Made by a program: the position numbers and the translations under genes
Notes under the pieces: model-generated
Seen by the model: only the letters and a program-made list of their open reading frames with translations
The model's database searches: none
What the model was told of the DNA's origin: nothing
Part shown: positions 26,220 to 37,535 of the stretch, one piece after another
Position numbering within the stretch: position 1 is the first letter of the stretch
How the letters are laid out: each line of letters starts with the position of its first letter
Assembly: GCA_900472175.1 (NCBI GenBank)
Contig: UCHD01000017.1
Coordinates: 1-64,000, forward strand
Reading direction: 5' to 3'
Source: Hyphomicrobiales bacterium
Lineage (GTDB): Bacteria > Pseudomonadota > Alphaproteobacteria > Rhizobiales > Rhizobiaceae
Length of the DNA: 64,000 nt

Positions 26220-26702
26220 ATGCGTAATCTATTATCGCTCGCACTTGCGTGCCTGCTCGCCATTTCCGGTTTTTCCCTCGCCGAAGCCAAGGACGACAAA
26301 GAGCGGAAAGTGAAGCTTCCCGTACACAACAGAACAACGGCCTACGCCGTGCAGACCGTGTCGGTCAGAACCGGCTGCTTTTCACCACGTCTCGAGGGCA
26401 TTCTGGCGCATATCGCTGCCAAGACCGGCCGCCGGCCGCTGGTCACCTCCGGCCACCGGCCGCGCTCCCATCGCTCCGGCTCGATGCACCGGTTCTGCCA
26501 GGCCGCGGATATTCGCGTGCCCGGCGTTTCGGAAAGCGTGATCCTTGCCGCCGCGAGAACGGCACCGGGTATCGGCGGCATCGGCCGGTATTGCAACGGC
26601 ATCGTTCATGTCGATACGGGTGCGAAACGCCAATGGGCCTATTGCGGCAAGTCGAAACGTCATTTCCTCAGCGCCAAACGCCGTTCGGGAAAGCGGGCTT
26701 AA
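26220..26702 (+). CDS. Secreted M15/DD-peptidase-like zinc protein
   Basis: The 160-aa protein starts with a clear signal peptide (about 1-23, cut after SLAEA). The mature part has the M15A/Hedgehog-type metal pattern: SGHRPRSHRSGSMH with H90, AADIRVPG with D97 and IVHVDTG with H130 and D132. This suggests a periplasmic D,D-peptidase-like or peptidoglycan-binding enzyme. It also has four Cys (53, 93, 125, 142) in the mature part that could form disulphides, and a very basic tail. AGGGG precedes the ATG. It converges on murJ, a peptidoglycan-lipid flippase, with 9 bases between. Substrate is not known. Confidence 0.75.
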   Translation: MRNLLSLALACLLAISGFSLAEAKDDKERKVKLPVHNRTTAYAVQTVSVRTGCFSPRLEGILAHIAAKTGRRPLVTSGHRPRSHRSGSMHRFCQAADIRVPGVSESVILAAARTAPGIGGIGRYCNGIVHVDTGAKRQWAYCGKSKRHFLSAKRRSGKRA

Positions 26703-26711
26703 GCCCGACGC

Positions 26712-28304
26712 CTAGCTATCCTCTGGCGGCGGTGCGCTGGCAGCGGCCTTGCGCTTGATGTTGCGCCTAAGCATAGACAGATCCGCTCCGCCGATCAGGA
26801 AGGCGGTGGCGAAGTAGACGACCATCGAGACCCCGATCAGAATTCCAAGCGCGCCCAGTTTCGTCCAGAACGGCGACCCTGACGCCAGCGAGGCGGCGAA
26901 GACGCTGCGCAGATAATAGAGAACGCCGCCCATGATCGACGCGGCAACGATCAGCAGCGCGGTGCGGCGCACGAGCGCCCATTCCCACGCGAGATGACCG
27001 CGGCGCAGCAGCGTGACAAACAGCAGCACCGTGCTGATCCAGCCGGCCGTGGCTTCGGCAACCGCGATGCCCGGCGCGCCGAGGCGGGGAAACAGCGTGA
27101 TTGCCAGCGCACAATTGACCACGACAGCGATGGCCGAAAACCGCATCGGCATCTTGGTGTCCTCGCGCGCATAAAAACCCGGCTGCAGCGCCTTGATCAA
27201 CACGAAAGCCGGCAGGCCGATGCCGTAGATGGCAAGGATCGAGCCGACGACGGCGGTATTTCCGGCGTGGAATGCGCCGCGCTCAAACAGCACCCGGATG
27301 ATCTCGTCGGAGAGGATCCACAGGGCGAAGGCAGCCGGAATGGTCAGGAACAGAACGAACTCGATGGACCGGTTCTGCAGGTTTCCGGCTTCGCGCAGAT
27401 TGCCGCCCTTGAGCGCCCGCGACAGTTCCGGCAGCAACACGACACCAACGGCGATGCCGACCACGCCAAGTGGCAGCTGGTAGATCCGGTCGGCATATTG
27501 GAGGGCGGCGATGGCGCCGTCCTGGGCCGAGGCGATCGCCTGGCCGATCAGCTGGTTGATCTGGGTAATGCCGCCGGTGATCGCGGCAGGTACGGCCAGA
27601 ATCAGCAGGCGTTTGACGTTTGGCGTGAAGCGCGGGAACTTGAGCTTGATGCTCATACCGGCATGCAGGACGCCGAAATAGACGACAGCGAGCTGCAGGA
27701 TACCCGCGACAAGCACACCCCAAGACAGATACCAGGCGGTCGTCAGCGGATCGGCACCGGTATAGAGCGCATAGAACAGAGCGCCGATCATCACCACGTT
27801 GAGGAAAATCGGCGCAACGGCGGCGGCAAAGAAGTGGTGCAGCGAATTGAGCATGCCGCTCATCATCGCGGTCAGCGACATGCACATGAGATAGGGGAAC
27901 ATCACCATCGCCATGCGCACCGTGAGGGCTGATTTCTCGGCATCGTCGGCGAAGCCCGGCGCGATGACGAAGCGCACCAGGAGCGGCATCGACAGTTCCA
28001 TCGCGATGGTGATCAGCAGCAATACCGTGAACAGCACACCGAACACTTCTTCGGAAAAGCGCTTGGCACCATTGATGCCGTTGGCCTCGATCTCCTTGGA
28101 AAACAGCGGCACGAAGGCAGCATTGAAAGCGCCCTCGGCGAAGAGCCGGCGAAAAAGGTTGGGGAACCGGAACGCCGCATAAAACACGTCGGCCATCGGG
28201 CCAGTACCGAGTGCCGCGGCCATCAGCATTTCACGGGCGAAACCGAAGATGCGGCTGCCGAGCGTGGCGCCGCCGACGGTCATGAATTTCTTGACGAGGC
28301 TCAT
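26712..28304 (-). CDS. murJ: Lipid II flippase MurJ (MviN)
   Basis: MurJ moves lipid II across the inner membrane for peptidoglycan synthesis. The 530-aa protein is highly hydrophobic with about 14 membrane helices. It opens with [28 protein letters not shown] and has the conserved [25 protein letters not shown] with the functionally important Arg residues. Its ATG overlaps the glnD stop (ATGA, 28301-28304), so it is co-translated with glnD, an arrangement common in rhizobia. Confidence 0.95.
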   Translation of the reverse strand: MSLVKKFMTVGGATLGSRIFGFAREMLMAAALGTGPMADVFYAAFRFPNLFRRLFAEGAFNAAFVPLFSKEIEANGINGAKRFSEEVFGVLFTVLLLITIAMELSMPLLVRFVIAPGFADDAEKSALTVRMAMVMFPYLMCMSLTAMMSGMLNSLHHFFAAAVAPIFLNVVMIGALFYALYTGADPLTTAWYLSWGVLVAGILQLAVVYFGVLHAGMSIKLKFPRFTPNVKRLLILAVPAAITGGITQINQLIGQAIASAQDGAIAALQYADRIYQLPLGVVGIAVGVVLLPELSRALKGGNLREAGNLQNRSIEFVLFLTIPAAFALWILSDEIIRVLFERGAFHAGNTAVVGSILAIYGIGLPAFVLIKALQPGFYAREDTKMPMRFSAIAVVVNCALAITLFPRLGAPGIAVAEATAGWISTVLLFVTLLRRGHLAWEWALVRRTALLIVAASIMGGVLYYLRSVFAASLASGSPFWTKLGALGILIGVSMVVYFATAFLIGGADLSMLRRNIKRKAAASAPPPEDS

Positions 28305-31201
28305 GATTCTGCCTTGGATTTTTTTGCACCCGTGACGGAGCGCGTGTGTTGCGGCGCGATCATGCCCGACGGCATGCGGTCGCGCATCTCGTCCGCCTCG
28401 TCCGACATCACGGCCTTCAGCCGCGCAACGATATTGCTCTGCCGCGCTTCATTGGTGATCTTCTGGCCGACAAGATCGGTGACATAGAACGTGTCGATGA
28501 CCTTTTCGCCGAACGTGGTGATATGCGCCGAGGCGATATCGAGCGACAGGTCGGAGAGGACGGCCGTGACTTCCGACAACAGGCCGGTGCGGTCGAGACA
28601 CTCGACCTCGATGACGGTGAACTTGTTGGACAGGCTATTGCTGATGGTAACGGCCGGCGCCACCGTGAAGGCCTTGTTGCGCTTGCGGTGTTTCGTGCGG
28701 CTGGCAATCACCTCCGGCAGGCGCTTCTTGCCCGACAGGACGTCCTCGATCATCTTGCCGATATTCGCCGCCCGGCGCATCTCGTCATTGTCGTCGGGGA
28801 ACTCGCGATTGACCAGGATCGTATCGAGCGCCCGGCCATCCGAGGTGGTGAAGATCTGCGCATCGACGATATTGGCACCGGCGGCGGCACAAGCACCGGC
28901 AATCACCGCCAGCAGGCGCGGATGGTCAGGCGACAATATAGTGATTTCGGTGATGGCGTGGAACTGATGTGTGCGCACCATCGTCGCCAAAGCGCGGCCG
29001 GTCTTGTCGGCCTCGCGGATGAAGCGGGCATGACGCAGCTGGTCTTCCAGCGGCACCGACAACAGATAAGGCTGGTAGTGCAGCTTGGTGTAGGTCTTGC
29101 GGTCCTTCTGGCTCCAGTCGGACAAGGCCTCGAACAGCACGTCGGCCGCATGCGCCGCGCGCTCCTTGCGCGGCAAATCGGAGAAGCCGCCTGATAACAG
29201 CAGTTCGGTTTCGTAATAGAGCGTGCGCAGCAGCTGGCCCTTCCAGCCGTTCCAGACGCCGGGACCGACGGCACGGATATCGGCGATAGTCAGGATCAGC
29301 AGCATTTTCAGGCGGTCGAGGGATTGGACCTTTTCGGCAAAGTCGATGATCGTCTTGCGGTCGTTGAGGTCGCGCGTCTGCGCCACCATCGACATGGTCA
29401 GGTGTTCCTCGATCAGCCACGCCACCGTTTCGGTCTGCTTGGCCGTCATGCCGAAGCGCGGGCAGAGCTTGCGGGCAACCTTGGCACCGGCGGTCGAATG
29501 GTCTTCCGGGCGGCCCTTGGCGACATCGTGCAGAAGAACGGCAACGAACAGGGCGGTGCGATCCTCGATCGAGGGCATGAGCTTGAAAGCGAGCGGATGC
29601 AATTCCTCGTCGCGGCCCTGATCGATCCTGGACAGCACATCGACGGCGCGCAGCAGATGCTCGTCGACCGTGTAGTGGTGATACATGTTGAACTGCATCA
29701 ACGAGACGATCTTGCCGAACTCCGGAATGAAGCGGCCAAGCACGCCAGCCTCGTTCATCCGGCGCAAGATCAACTCAGGATCGCGGCGCGAGGTCAGCAT
29801 CGACATGAACAGCCGGTTGGCTTCCTCATTGTCGCGCACCGCAGGGGTGATCAGGCCGAGCGACCGGGTGACCTGCTTCAGGGCGGCGGGATGGAACTCC
29901 AGTCCATTGATATCGGCCACATGAAAGATGCGGATCAGATTTATCGGGTCACGCTTGAAAATATCCGGACTTGCAAGCGCAATACGGCCGCCGTCATCGA
30001 CGAATTCCAGGGTACCTGCAATCTTGCGGACGCGGTGGGTGAAGCGGCTGAGTGCTGCGGTGAACCCCGGAAGCTGCTTGGCCTGCTGGTCCTCCAGCGC
30101 CGCACAGAAGATGCGGGTGAGATCGCCGACGCTCTTGGCGACGAGGAAATAGTGCTTCATGAAGCGCTCGACGGCGGTCAAGCCCGGATGATCATGATAA
30201 CCGAGACTTTCGGCAATCTCGCGCTGGATATCGAAGGACAGCCGTTCTTCCGCCTTGCCGGTGAGGAAGTGCATGTGGCAGCGCACCGCCCAGAGGAAGT
30301 CGTCGGCTTTCTCAAAAAGCGCGTATTCCTGGCGTGACAGCACGCCGAGCTTGATCAGATCGGCGGAATCCTTCACCCGGTAGAAATATTTGGCGATCCA
30401 GAACAGCGTGTGGATGTCACGCAGGCCGCCCTTGCCTTCCTTGACGTTCGGCTCGACCAGGTAGCGCGTATCGCCGGCCTTGCGGTGGCGCTCATCCCGC
30501 TCGGCGAGCTTGGCGGCAATGAAATCGGGGCCGGTATTCTTGACGATCTCGGTGTCGAAACGAGCCTCCAGCTCATCGGCCAGCTCCTTCGAGCCGCAGA
30601 TATAGCGGGTTTCGAGGATCGCCGTGCGGATGGTCATGTCACCGCGCGACAGCCGGATGCATTCCTCGATGGTGCGCGTCGCATGGCCGACCTTGAAGCC
30701 AAGATCCCACAGGATATAGAGCATGAACTCGATGGCGGGCTCGGCCCAGACGGCTTTCTTGACCGGCAGCAGGAAGAGAAGATCAATATCGGATCCCGGC
30801 GCCAGCGTACCGCGGCCGTAACCGCCGACGGCAGTGACGGCGATGCGAGTCCAAGGCTGGGCATTGGCGGCGTCGAAGACCTCGTTGAGGACGAAGTCGT
30901 GCAGCACCGTGATCAGCTGGTCCTGCAGCCAGGAAATCCGCTCGGCACATTTCAGCCCGCTGCCGTCCTGGAGCAGCAATTCACGCGCTTTCTCGCGGCC
31001 GGCCAGATTGGCCTGCTTGAACGCCGCCAGCAGCGCCTGGCGCATCATGTCGCGATGCTCCGCATGCGCCGAAGCGATGAAACTGCACTTGGCCCTGAGT
31101 GCCGCGACATTCAGGATATCGGGAAATGACGTCTCATGTATGGTCATCAAAGGCCGACCGTCTTCCTGTCCGGCGGGCTCATCGAGCCGCTGCTTGTGCA
31201 T
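28301..31201 (-). CDS. glnD: Bifunctional [protein-PII] uridylyltransferase / uridylyl-removing enzyme GlnD
   Basis: GlnD senses glutamine and uridylylates or de-uridylylates PII proteins, feeding nitrogen control. Domain order: nucleotidyltransferase with [20 protein letters not shown] at about 126-145; HD hydrolase with [15 protein letters not shown] at about 555; and two C-terminal ACT domains (near 735-810 and 850-925). The length (966 aa, or 948 aa if the ATG at 31147, [20 protein letters not shown], is used) is normal; neither start has a decisive ribosome site. It links to rpoN and ptsN functionally. mutS lies 43 bases upstream. Confidence 0.95.
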   Translation of the reverse strand: MHKQRLDEPAGQEDGRPLMTIHETSFPDILNVAALRAKCSFIASAHAEHRDMMRQALLAAFKQANLAGREKARELLLQDGSGLKCAERISWLQDQLITVLHDFVLNEVFDAANAQPWTRIAVTAVGGYGRGTLAPGSDIDLLFLLPVKKAVWAEPAIEFMLYILWDLGFKVGHATRTIEECIRLSRGDMTIRTAILETRYICGSKELADELEARFDTEIVKNTGPDFIAAKLAERDERHRKAGDTRYLVEPNVKEGKGGLRDIHTLFWIAKYFYRVKDSADLIKLGVLSRQEYALFEKADDFLWAVRCHMHFLTGKAEERLSFDIQREIAESLGYHDHPGLTAVERFMKHYFLVAKSVGDLTRIFCAALEDQQAKQLPGFTAALSRFTHRVRKIAGTLEFVDDGGRIALASPDIFKRDPINLIRIFHVADINGLEFHPAALKQVTRSLGLITPAVRDNEEANRLFMSMLTSRRDPELILRRMNEAGVLGRFIPEFGKIVSLMQFNMYHHYTVDEHLLRAVDVLSRIDQGRDEELHPLAFKLMPSIEDRTALFVAVLLHDVAKGRPEDHSTAGAKVARKLCPRFGMTAKQTETVAWLIEEHLTMSMVAQTRDLNDRKTIIDFAEKVQSLDRLKMLLILTIADIRAVGPGVWNGWKGQLLRTLYYETELLLSGGFSDLPRKERAAHAADVLFEALSDWSQKDRKTYTKLHYQPYLLSVPLEDQLRHARFIREADKTGRALATMVRTHQFHAITEITILSPDHPRLLAVIAGACAAAGANIVDAQIFTTSDGRALDTILVNREFPDDNDEMRRAANIGKMIEDVLSGKKRLPEVIASRTKHRKRNKAFTVAPAVTISNSLSNKFTVIEVECLDRTGLLSEVTAVLSDLSLDIASAHITTFGEKVIDTFYVTDLVGQKITNEARQSNIVARLKAVMSDEADEMRDRMPSGMIAPQHTRSVTGAKKSKAES

Positions 31202-31244
31202 GCGCTATAGCCTTTTTGCCCGAGAATGGACAAGACTTTAGCGA

Positions 31245-33989
31245 TCACGAATTACCAAGCTGCTTCTTCAACGCATAAAGCGCGTCCATGGCCTCTCGTG
31301 GCGTCATATCATCGGGATTGAGGTCTTTCAAAGCCTCCTCGACCTTGGACGGACCTGCCTTGACGCGCTCTTCACGGCGGATCGCCACCTGAAACAGCGG
31401 CAGGTCATCGATCAGCTGGCTGGCCGGATTCTTTCGGTCCGCATCTTCGAGCTTTGCCAGAACATCCTTCGCGCGGGAGACAACGGACGCCGGCAGCCCG
31501 GCAAGACGGGCGACCTGGATGCCGTAGGAACGGTCGGCAGCCCCGGGGCCGACTTCATGCAGAAAGATGACCTCGCCGTCCCATTCCTTCACCCGCATGG
31601 TGGCGTTCGATAGGCGCTCGAGCTTTTCCGACAGAACGGTCAGTTCATGAAAGTGCGTGGCGAACAGGCCCCGGCAGCGGTTGCCTTCATGCAGATGCTC
31701 GACGGACGCCCAAGCGATAGACAGGCCGTCGAATGTCGCGGTGCCGCGGCCGATTTCGTCGAGAATGACCAGAGAGCGGTCCGTCGCCTGATTGAGAATC
31801 GCGGCCGTCTCGACCATCTCGACCATGAAGGTAGAGCGGCCACGGGCGAGATCGTCCGACGCGCCGACGCGCGAGAACAGCCGGTCGACGATACCGATAT
31901 GGGCGGATGTTGCAGGCACGAAGGCCCCCATCTGCGCCATGATGGCGATCAGGGCGTTCTGGCGCAGGAAGGTCGATTTACCGCCCATGTTGGGACCGGT
32001 CAGAAGCCAGATCGCCCCATCGCCCTCGCCGTCATGCGGCGACAGATCGCAGGTGTTGGCAACGAAGGCGGCACCCGATTGGCGGCGCAAGGCCTGCTCC
32101 ACCACCGGGTGGCGGCCGCCGTCGATGGCAAACATTTTCGACGTATCGACCAGCGGGCGGCAATAGGCCTGCTCCTCGGCAAGGGTTGCGAGACCGGCGG
32201 ACACGTCCACGACCGCAAGCGCGAGCGCCGCCGCCTTGATCGCTTCGGCTTGCGCCACAACCATGGCCGAGAGCCGGTCGAACGCTTCAAGCTCGATGGT
32301 CAACGCCCGGTCAGCGGCATTGGCGATCTTGGTTTCGAGATCGGAGAGTTCGGTCGTGGTGAAGCGCATGGCATTAGCCATGGTCTGGCGATGGATGTAG
32401 CGCGCCTTAGCCTCGGGGCTGTCGGTCATCGGCCCGGCGTTGCCCTGGGTCACCTCGATGAAATAGCCGAGCACATTGTTGTATTTGATCTTCAGCGACT
32501 TGATGCCGGTTTCCTCGGCATAGTCGAGCTGCAGGCCGGCGATTACTCGTCGGGACTGGTCGCGCAGCGCCCGCATCTCATCAAGTTCGGCGCTGGCGCC
32601 ATCGCGCAAAAAGCCGCCGTCACGCTTCAACAACGGCAATTCGTCGCCGAGGATAGTCGCTAGTTGTTGGACCATGTCCTGCGGCAGCGCCCTCACCGCC
32701 TGCAGCGCGGCAACCAATTCCTCTGAGAGATCGCCGCGTCCAAGCAGGCCGGCCACCTCGACCGCAGACTGGCAACCGGCAAGAATGCTGCCGAGATCAC
32801 GCGGGCCGCCACGGCCAAGCGACAGGCGCGACAGGGCGCGCGGCATGTCCGGAACATGTTTCAGCGCCGCCCGCAGGTCGCCACAGAACGACGGCTGGTC
32901 GGCAAGGGCAGAGATGGAATCAAGCCGGGCATTGATACGGTCCGGATCTGTCAGCGGCGACATCAGCCGTTCGGCCAGCAGCCGGGCACCACCGCCGGTC
33001 ACGGTGCGATCCAGCGCCTTCAACAGCGTGCCATTGCGATCGCCGGACTGGGTTTTTACCAGCTCGAGATTGGTGCGGGTAGCCGGATCAATGAACAGCG
33101 TCGAGGCCGCACTTTCGCGCTCCGGGGCTCCCAGAGGCGGACGTTCGGCAAGCTGGGTCTTTTCGACATAGGAGATCGCTGCCGAGGCGGCGGCAAGCTC
33201 GGCGCGCGAAAAGCTGCCGAAACCATCGAGCGTCTTGACCCCATAATAGCGGGTGACGCGGTTTTCCGCCGTGGCACTGTCAAACAGCACGGCCGGTTGC
33301 GGAACCGCGACACGGCCGAGAATATCGATGACCGGGCGTATCTCGGGATCATGAAAGACCGTATCGGCGAGGATCAGTTCACGCGGCTCGATGCGCAGGA
33401 TATCGGCAAGCAGCCGTGTTTCCGTCGTTTCGGCCAGCCGGAAGACGCCGGTGGAAATATCGATCCAGGCAAGCGCGATGGCCGGCTCATTGCCGCCGCG
33501 AATGCGGGCAAGCGCCATCAGGTAGTTCGATTCCGATGGCGAGAGCAGCTTGTCTTCGGTGATCGTGCCGGGGGTGACGAGGCGCACGACATCGCGCTTC
33601 ACCACCGATTTTCCGCCGCGTTTCTTAGCTTCCGCCGGGTCTTCAACCTGTTCACAGACGGCGACACGGAAACCGAGACCGATCAGCTTTTGCAGATAAT
33701 CATCGGCCGCATGAACCGGCACGCCGCACATCGGAATGTCCTGGCCGAGATGCTGGCCACGCCGCGTCAGCGTGATCCCGAGCGCGCGCGACGCTTCGAC
33801 TGCATCCTGGAAGAACAGCTCGTAGAAATCTCCCATCCGGTAGAACAGGATCGAATCAGGGTTGTTCGCCTTGATCTCGATGAACTGTTCCATCATCGGC
33901 GTGGCCGTGGCGCGGCTCTCTTCCGTCGCCAGTTGGGCGGCTGTGAGAACCTCGGGAGGACGGGTGATTGGCTCGGCTACAAAAGTCAT
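31245..33989 (-). CDS. mutS: DNA mismatch repair protein MutS
   Basis: MutS recognises mispaired bases and starts mismatch repair. The 914-aa protein has the mismatch-binding motif [11 protein letters not shown] (Phe-X-Glu) near residue 48, the Walker A site [18 protein letters not shown], the ABC-type [12 protein letters not shown] Walker B, and the THFHELT motif. The start at 33989 ([15 protein letters not shown]) is used; the frame stays open for 420 codons upstream, but that stretch is antisense to the malic enzyme gene. It is divergent from tme with a 102-base promoter region. Confidence 0.96.
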   Translation of the reverse strand: MTFVAEPITRPPEVLTAAQLATEESRATATPMMEQFIEIKANNPDSILFYRMGDFYELFFQDAVEASRALGITLTRRGQHLGQDIPMCGVPVHAADDYLQKLIGLGFRVAVCEQVEDPAEAKKRGGKSVVKRDVVRLVTPGTITEDKLLSPSESNYLMALARIRGGNEPAIALAWIDISTGVFRLAETTETRLLADILRIEPRELILADTVFHDPEIRPVIDILGRVAVPQPAVLFDSATAENRVTRYYGVKTLDGFGSFSRAELAAASAAISYVEKTQLAERPPLGAPERESAASTLFIDPATRTNLELVKTQSGDRNGTLLKALDRTVTGGGARLLAERLMSPLTDPDRINARLDSISALADQPSFCGDLRAALKHVPDMPRALSRLSLGRGGPRDLGSILAGCQSAVEVAGLLGRGDLSEELVAALQAVRALPQDMVQQLATILGDELPLLKRDGGFLRDGASAELDEMRALRDQSRRVIAGLQLDYAEETGIKSLKIKYNNVLGYFIEVTQGNAGPMTDSPEAKARYIHRQTMANAMRFTTTELSDLETKIANAADRALTIELEAFDRLSAMVVAQAEAIKAAALALAVVDVSAGLATLAEEQAYCRPLVDTSKMFAIDGGRHPVVEQALRRQSGAAFVANTCDLSPHDGEGDGAIWLLTGPNMGGKSTFLRQNALIAIMAQMGAFVPATSAHIGIVDRLFSRVGASDDLARGRSTFMVEMVETAAILNQATDRSLVILDEIGRGTATFDGLSIAWASVEHLHEGNRCRGLFATHFHELTVLSEKLERLSNATMRVKEWDGEVIFLHEVGPGAADRSYGIQVARLAGLPASVVSRAKDVLAKLEDADRKNPASQLIDDLPLFQVAIRREERVKAGPSKVEEALKDLNPDDMTPREAMDALYALKKQLGNS

Positions 33990-34091
33990 GCTGGTTCCAA
34001 AAAAGTGGTGCCACACTATCCATGCGCGTTTATAGAAGACAACACCAAAGCGGCTGAGGAGAGCCGTCGCCCACAAAAGGTTGGAGGACTT

Positions 34092-36377
34092 ATGCCCGCA
34101 AACGACAAGCCCGGTCGCAGCACGACCAGCGTCACGGATCAGGAAGCGCTGGATTTCCATTCGCAGGGCCGGCCCGGGAAACTGGAGATTTCGCCGACCA
34201 AACCGATGGCAACACAGCGCGATCTGTCGCTTGCTTATTCGCCCGGTGTCGCGGTTCCGGTCAAGGCGATCGCCGCTGACCCCTCCAAGGCCTATGACTA
34301 TACGACCCGCGGAAACATGGTTGCGGTCATCTCCAATGGCACGGCCATTCTCGGCCTCGGCAATCTCGGCGCGCTGGCCTCCAAGCCGGTGATGGAGGGT
34401 AAATCGGTGCTCTTCAAGCGCTTTGCCGATGTCGATTCGATCGACCTTGAGGTCGATACCGAGAATGTCGACGAGTTCATCAATTGCGTGCGCTTCCTCG
34501 GCCCGTCCTTCGGCGGCATCAATCTGGAGGACATCAAGGCACCGGAATGTTTCATCATCGAGCAGAAGCTGCGCGAAATCATGGACATCCCGGTCTTCCA
34601 TGACGACCAGCACGGCACCGCCATCATTGCCGCCGCCGGCCTGATCAACGCGTTGACGCTGACCGGCCGAGATTTCAAGACCACCAAGCTCGTCTGCAAC
34701 GGTGCCGGCGCGGCTGCGATTGCGTGTATCGAACTGATCAAGTCGATGGGCTTCAACCCGGCCAACATCATTCTCTGCGATACCAAGGGCGTGATCTACC
34801 AGGGCCGCACCGAAGGCATGAACCAGTGGAAGTCGGCGCATGCGGTCAAGACTGATCGACGCACGCTGGAAGAAGCCATGAATGGCGCGGACGTCGTTTT
34901 CGGTCTTTCCCAGAAGGGAGCGTTTTCCGAAGACATGATCCGCTCGATGGCGGACCGGCCAATCATCTTTGCGATGGCCAACCCCGACCCGGAAATTACA
35001 CCGGAGGAAGTGTCCCGCATCCGCGACGACGCAATTATGGCAACGGGCCGCTCGGACTACCCGAACCAGGTCAACAACGTTCTCGGCTTCCCCTACATCT
35101 TCCGCGGCGCGCTCGACGTGCATGCCTCGACCATCAACGAAGAGATGAAGATCGCGGCCGCACAGGCGCTTGCGAGCCTTGCCAAGGAAGACGTGCCGGA
35201 TGACGTCGCTGCCGCCTATCAGGGCAACCGCCCCCGGTTTGGTCCGCAATATATCATTCCCGTCCCCTTCGATCCGCGGCTGATCTCGGCGATCCCGGTC
35301 GCCGTTGCCAAGGCTGCGATGGAAAGCGGCGTCGCCCGCAAGCAGATCCCGGACCTTGCCGCCTATGGCCGCCAGCTGTCAGCTCGCCGCGACCCGATCG
35401 CCTCGACGCTGCAACGCATCTATGAGCGCGTTCGCCGCCAGCCCAAGCGCATCGTCTTTGCCGAGGGTGAAGAGGTGCAGATGATGCGCTCGGCGATTGC
35501 CTATGCCAACCAGGAACTCGGCACCGCCATGCTGCTCGGCCGCGAAGACCGCATGCGCCAGACGGCCGAGCGCGAGGGTATCGATCTCGACCGGCCGGGC
35601 ATTCAGCTTGTCAATGCGCGCATTTCCAAGCGTACGGCCGCCTATACCGACTATCTCTATGCCCGGCTGCAGCGGAAGGGCTATCTGTTCCGCGACGCAC
35701 AGCGCCTGATCAACAACGACCGTAATCACTTCGCGGCCTGCATGGTGGCATTGGGTGACGCCGACGGCATGGTGACGGGGATCACCCGCAACTATTCCAC
35801 CGCGCTCGAGGACGTCCGCCGCTGTATTGACGAAAAACCCGGCCACCGGGTGATCGGCGTCTCGCTGGCGCTTTGCCGTGGCCGCACCGTGCTGGTGGCC
35901 GATACGGCAGTTCACGACATGCCGTCTGCAGATGAACTGGCCGATATCGCCGAAGAGGCCGCCGGCCTCGCACGCCGTCTCGGCTATGTGCCGCGCGTCG
36001 CAATGCTCGCCTATTCGACCTTCGGCCATCCTTCCGGCGAACGCTCCGAGCGGGTGCGCGAAGCCGTCAAGCTGCTCGACAAGCGCCGGGTCGATTTCGA
36101 TTATGACGGCGAGATGGCGGCCGATGTGGCGCTGAATGCCAAGGTGATGGAACAGTATCCGTTCTGCCGTCTGTCAGGTCCGGCCAACGTGCTGGTCATG
36201 CCGGCGTTTCACTCGGCTTCGATCTCGACCAAGATGCTTCAGGAGCTTGGCGGCTCGACGGTAATCGGCCCGCTGCTCGTCGGCCTCGACAAATCGGTCC
36301 AGATCGTCTCGATGTCCGCCAAGGACAGCGACATCGTCAACATGGCGGCACTGGCGGCGCACAACGCCAATAGCTGA
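34092..36377 (+). CDS. tme: NADP-dependent malic enzyme (Tme type) with phosphotransacetylase-like domain
   Basis: Malic enzyme oxidatively decarboxylates malate to pyruvate. The 761-aa protein joins a malic domain (about 1-430; [48 protein letters not shown]) to a phosphotransacetylase-like domain (about 440-761) that is regulatory in these chimeric enzymes. Gene order mutS / this gene / olsB matches the S. meliloti tme locus, which encodes the NADP enzyme, rather than dme (NAD). Cofactor choice was not read from the sequence. A GGAGG site precedes the ATG. A very strong terminator follows. Confidence 0.92.
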   Translation: MPANDKPGRSTTSVTDQEALDFHSQGRPGKLEISPTKPMATQRDLSLAYSPGVAVPVKAIAADPSKAYDYTTRGNMVAVISNGTAILGLGNLGALASKPVMEGKSVLFKRFADVDSIDLEVDTENVDEFINCVRFLGPSFGGINLEDIKAPECFIIEQKLREIMDIPVFHDDQHGTAIIAAAGLINALTLTGRDFKTTKLVCNGAGAAAIACIELIKSMGFNPANIILCDTKGVIYQGRTEGMNQWKSAHAVKTDRRTLEEAMNGADVVFGLSQKGAFSEDMIRSMADRPIIFAMANPDPEITPEEVSRIRDDAIMATGRSDYPNQVNNVLGFPYIFRGALDVHASTINEEMKIAAAQALASLAKEDVPDDVAAAYQGNRPRFGPQYIIPVPFDPRLISAIPVAVAKAAMESGVARKQIPDLAAYGRQLSARRDPIASTLQRIYERVRRQPKRIVFAEGEEVQMMRSAIAYANQELGTAMLLGREDRMRQTAEREGIDLDRPGIQLVNARISKRTAAYTDYLYARLQRKGYLFRDAQRLINNDRNHFAACMVALGDADGMVTGITRNYSTALEDVRRCIDEKPGHRVIGVSLALCRGRTVLVADTAVHDMPSADELADIAEEAAGLARRLGYVPRVAMLAYSTFGHPSGERSERVREAVKLLDKRRVDFDYDGEMAADVALNAKVMEQYPFCRLSGPANVLVMPAFHSASISTKMLQELGGSTVIGPLLVGLDKSVQIVSMSAKDSDIVNMAALAAHNANS

Positions 36378-36393
36378 GCGCGCATCTGAAACG

Positions 36394-36428
36394 AAAAAGT
36401 CCGCCCGGAAAACCCGGGCGGACTTTTT
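36394..36428. terminator. Strong bidirectional terminator between tme and olsB
   Basis: Perfect 15-bp arms with a 5-base loop start with A5 and end with T5, so the hairpin works as an intrinsic terminator on both strands. It lies 16 bases after tme and downstream of the convergent olsB. Confidence 0.9.
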
Positions 36429-36564
36429 CATGCACTATGTTTGGCTTGATCAAAAAATACTCATTCGAATACACGATACGCAATACCGGCAGACTGATCA
36501 AAAACGTCCATTCACATGCAAACCAAGTGGAATTGACGACAAAGTATCACCCCAACGCAGCTTT

Positions 36565-37443
36565 TCAGCTGGCGAAACGGCCTGCATCGGCACCGTAATA
36601 ATTCAGGTAACGGCCGGAGATATTGGTGATCGGCAGGACGATCAGCACGTCGGTGGTACGGAACGCATGATCGACCACGGCACCATTGCCGACCATGGCG
36701 CCGAGACGCATATACCCCTTGATCAGCGGCGGCAGTGCGGCAAGCGCCTTGCGCATGTTGACCGCTTCGACCGGCATCAGGTCCATGGTGCGGAACAGTT
36801 CAGGCCGTGCCGAAACATCCCATTCTCCGCTCACCACCATGTTGTGATGCAGGAAAGACAGCGCCAGTGCATGTTCTTCCGGAATGACACCCGGAAACGA
36901 GCCGCAGCCGAACATCGCATCGACGCCATATTTCAACGCATAGGCCCAGTTTCCCTGCCACAGAAGTTCGACCGTGCGCTTGGTGCGGTATTCCGGCAGG
37001 ACGCAGGAACGGCCGAGTTCCATGAATTTCTTGTCCGGATGGCGCTCCAGCAATGATCCGACCGAAAATTCCGAAGCCGAATAAAACCCGCCTGTCCGGG
37101 TCGCGACATCCTGGCGAAGCAAGCGATAGGTTCCGACGATCTGATCTTCCGGATCACCCTCGATCGACGTGTCGAGCACAAGAAGGTGATCGCAGACCAG
37201 ATCCCAGGCATCGGCGTCGCGCTTGCGGCGGTCGGCCTCCTGCGGGATCTGCGCCTTCATCTCTTCGACGAAAACCTTGTAGCGAACAGCCTGCGCGGCA
37301 TCGATTTCGGATGCATTGCGGGCAAGCCGCGTCTCGAGATTGCCGATGCGGCCAAGTATGTCATGCGCCGGGGCATTGACGCCCCGGAGACGGGTCTGCG
37401 GCTGTTCAGCCACCACAACCAGATCCAGAGTCTCGATTGTCAT
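36565..37443 (-). CDS. olsB: L-ornithine N(alpha)-acyltransferase OlsB
   Basis: OlsB transfers a 3-hydroxyacyl group from ACP to ornithine, the first step of ornithine-lipid synthesis, phosphorus-free membrane lipids used under phosphate starvation. The 292-aa protein is a GNAT/hemolysin-like acyltransferase with RYKVFVEEMKAQIP, FMELGRSCVLPEYRTKRTVELLW and AMFGCGSFPGVIP. Identity is supported by gene order beside tme as in S. meliloti (SMc01127). A PhoB-type box lies 51 bases upstream of its start, consistent with phosphate control. The acyl-to-lyso partner OlsA is not in the window unless the PlsC gene serves that role. Confidence 0.92.
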   Translation of the reverse strand: MTIETLDLVVVAEQPQTRLRGVNAPAHDILGRIGNLETRLARNASEIDAAQAVRYKVFVEEMKAQIPQEADRRKRDADAWDLVCDHLLVLDTSIEGDPEDQIVGTYRLLRQDVATRTGGFYSASEFSVGSLLERHPDKKFMELGRSCVLPEYRTKRTVELLWQGNWAYALKYGVDAMFGCGSFPGVIPEEHALALSFLHHNMVVSGEWDVSARPELFRTMDLMPVEAVNMRKALAALPPLIKGYMRLGAMVGNGAVVDHAFRTTDVLIVLPITNISGRYLNYYGADAGRFAS

Positions 37444-37493
37444 CGTACGTCATCCTAGCCGCTTCAATCCTGTGCGGCTTAAACCATGTTTCT

Positions 37494-37511
37494 GCGACAG
37501 GATAGTGACAT
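37494..37511 (-). promoter_or_regulatory. Candidate Pho box of olsB
   Basis: On the minus strand the two heptamers ATGTCAC and CTGTCGC are separated by four bases, fitting the rhizobial PhoB box (CTGTCAT-N4-CTGTCAT) with the TGTC cores intact. It is 51 bases upstream of the olsB ATG. Four of the fourteen specified positions differ. Confidence 0.5.
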
Positions 37512-37535
37512 CAGAGCGGCAAGAAAACAGCCAAA

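Noticed and set aside
32856-34091. Long open frame leading into the malic enzyme gene on the plus strand
   Set aside because: It is antisense to mutS; the enzyme starts at 34092 after a GGAGG site.
33990-35249. A 420-codon open extension upstream of mutS on the minus strand
   Set aside because: It is antisense to the well-supported malic enzyme gene, is not MutS-like, and the normal MutS start with a family-typical N-terminus lies at 33989.
36445-36515. TGATCAAAAA repeats after the tme terminator as FNR sites
   Set aside because: The spacing does not fit TTGAT-N4-ATCAA, and the region is downstream of both convergent genes.
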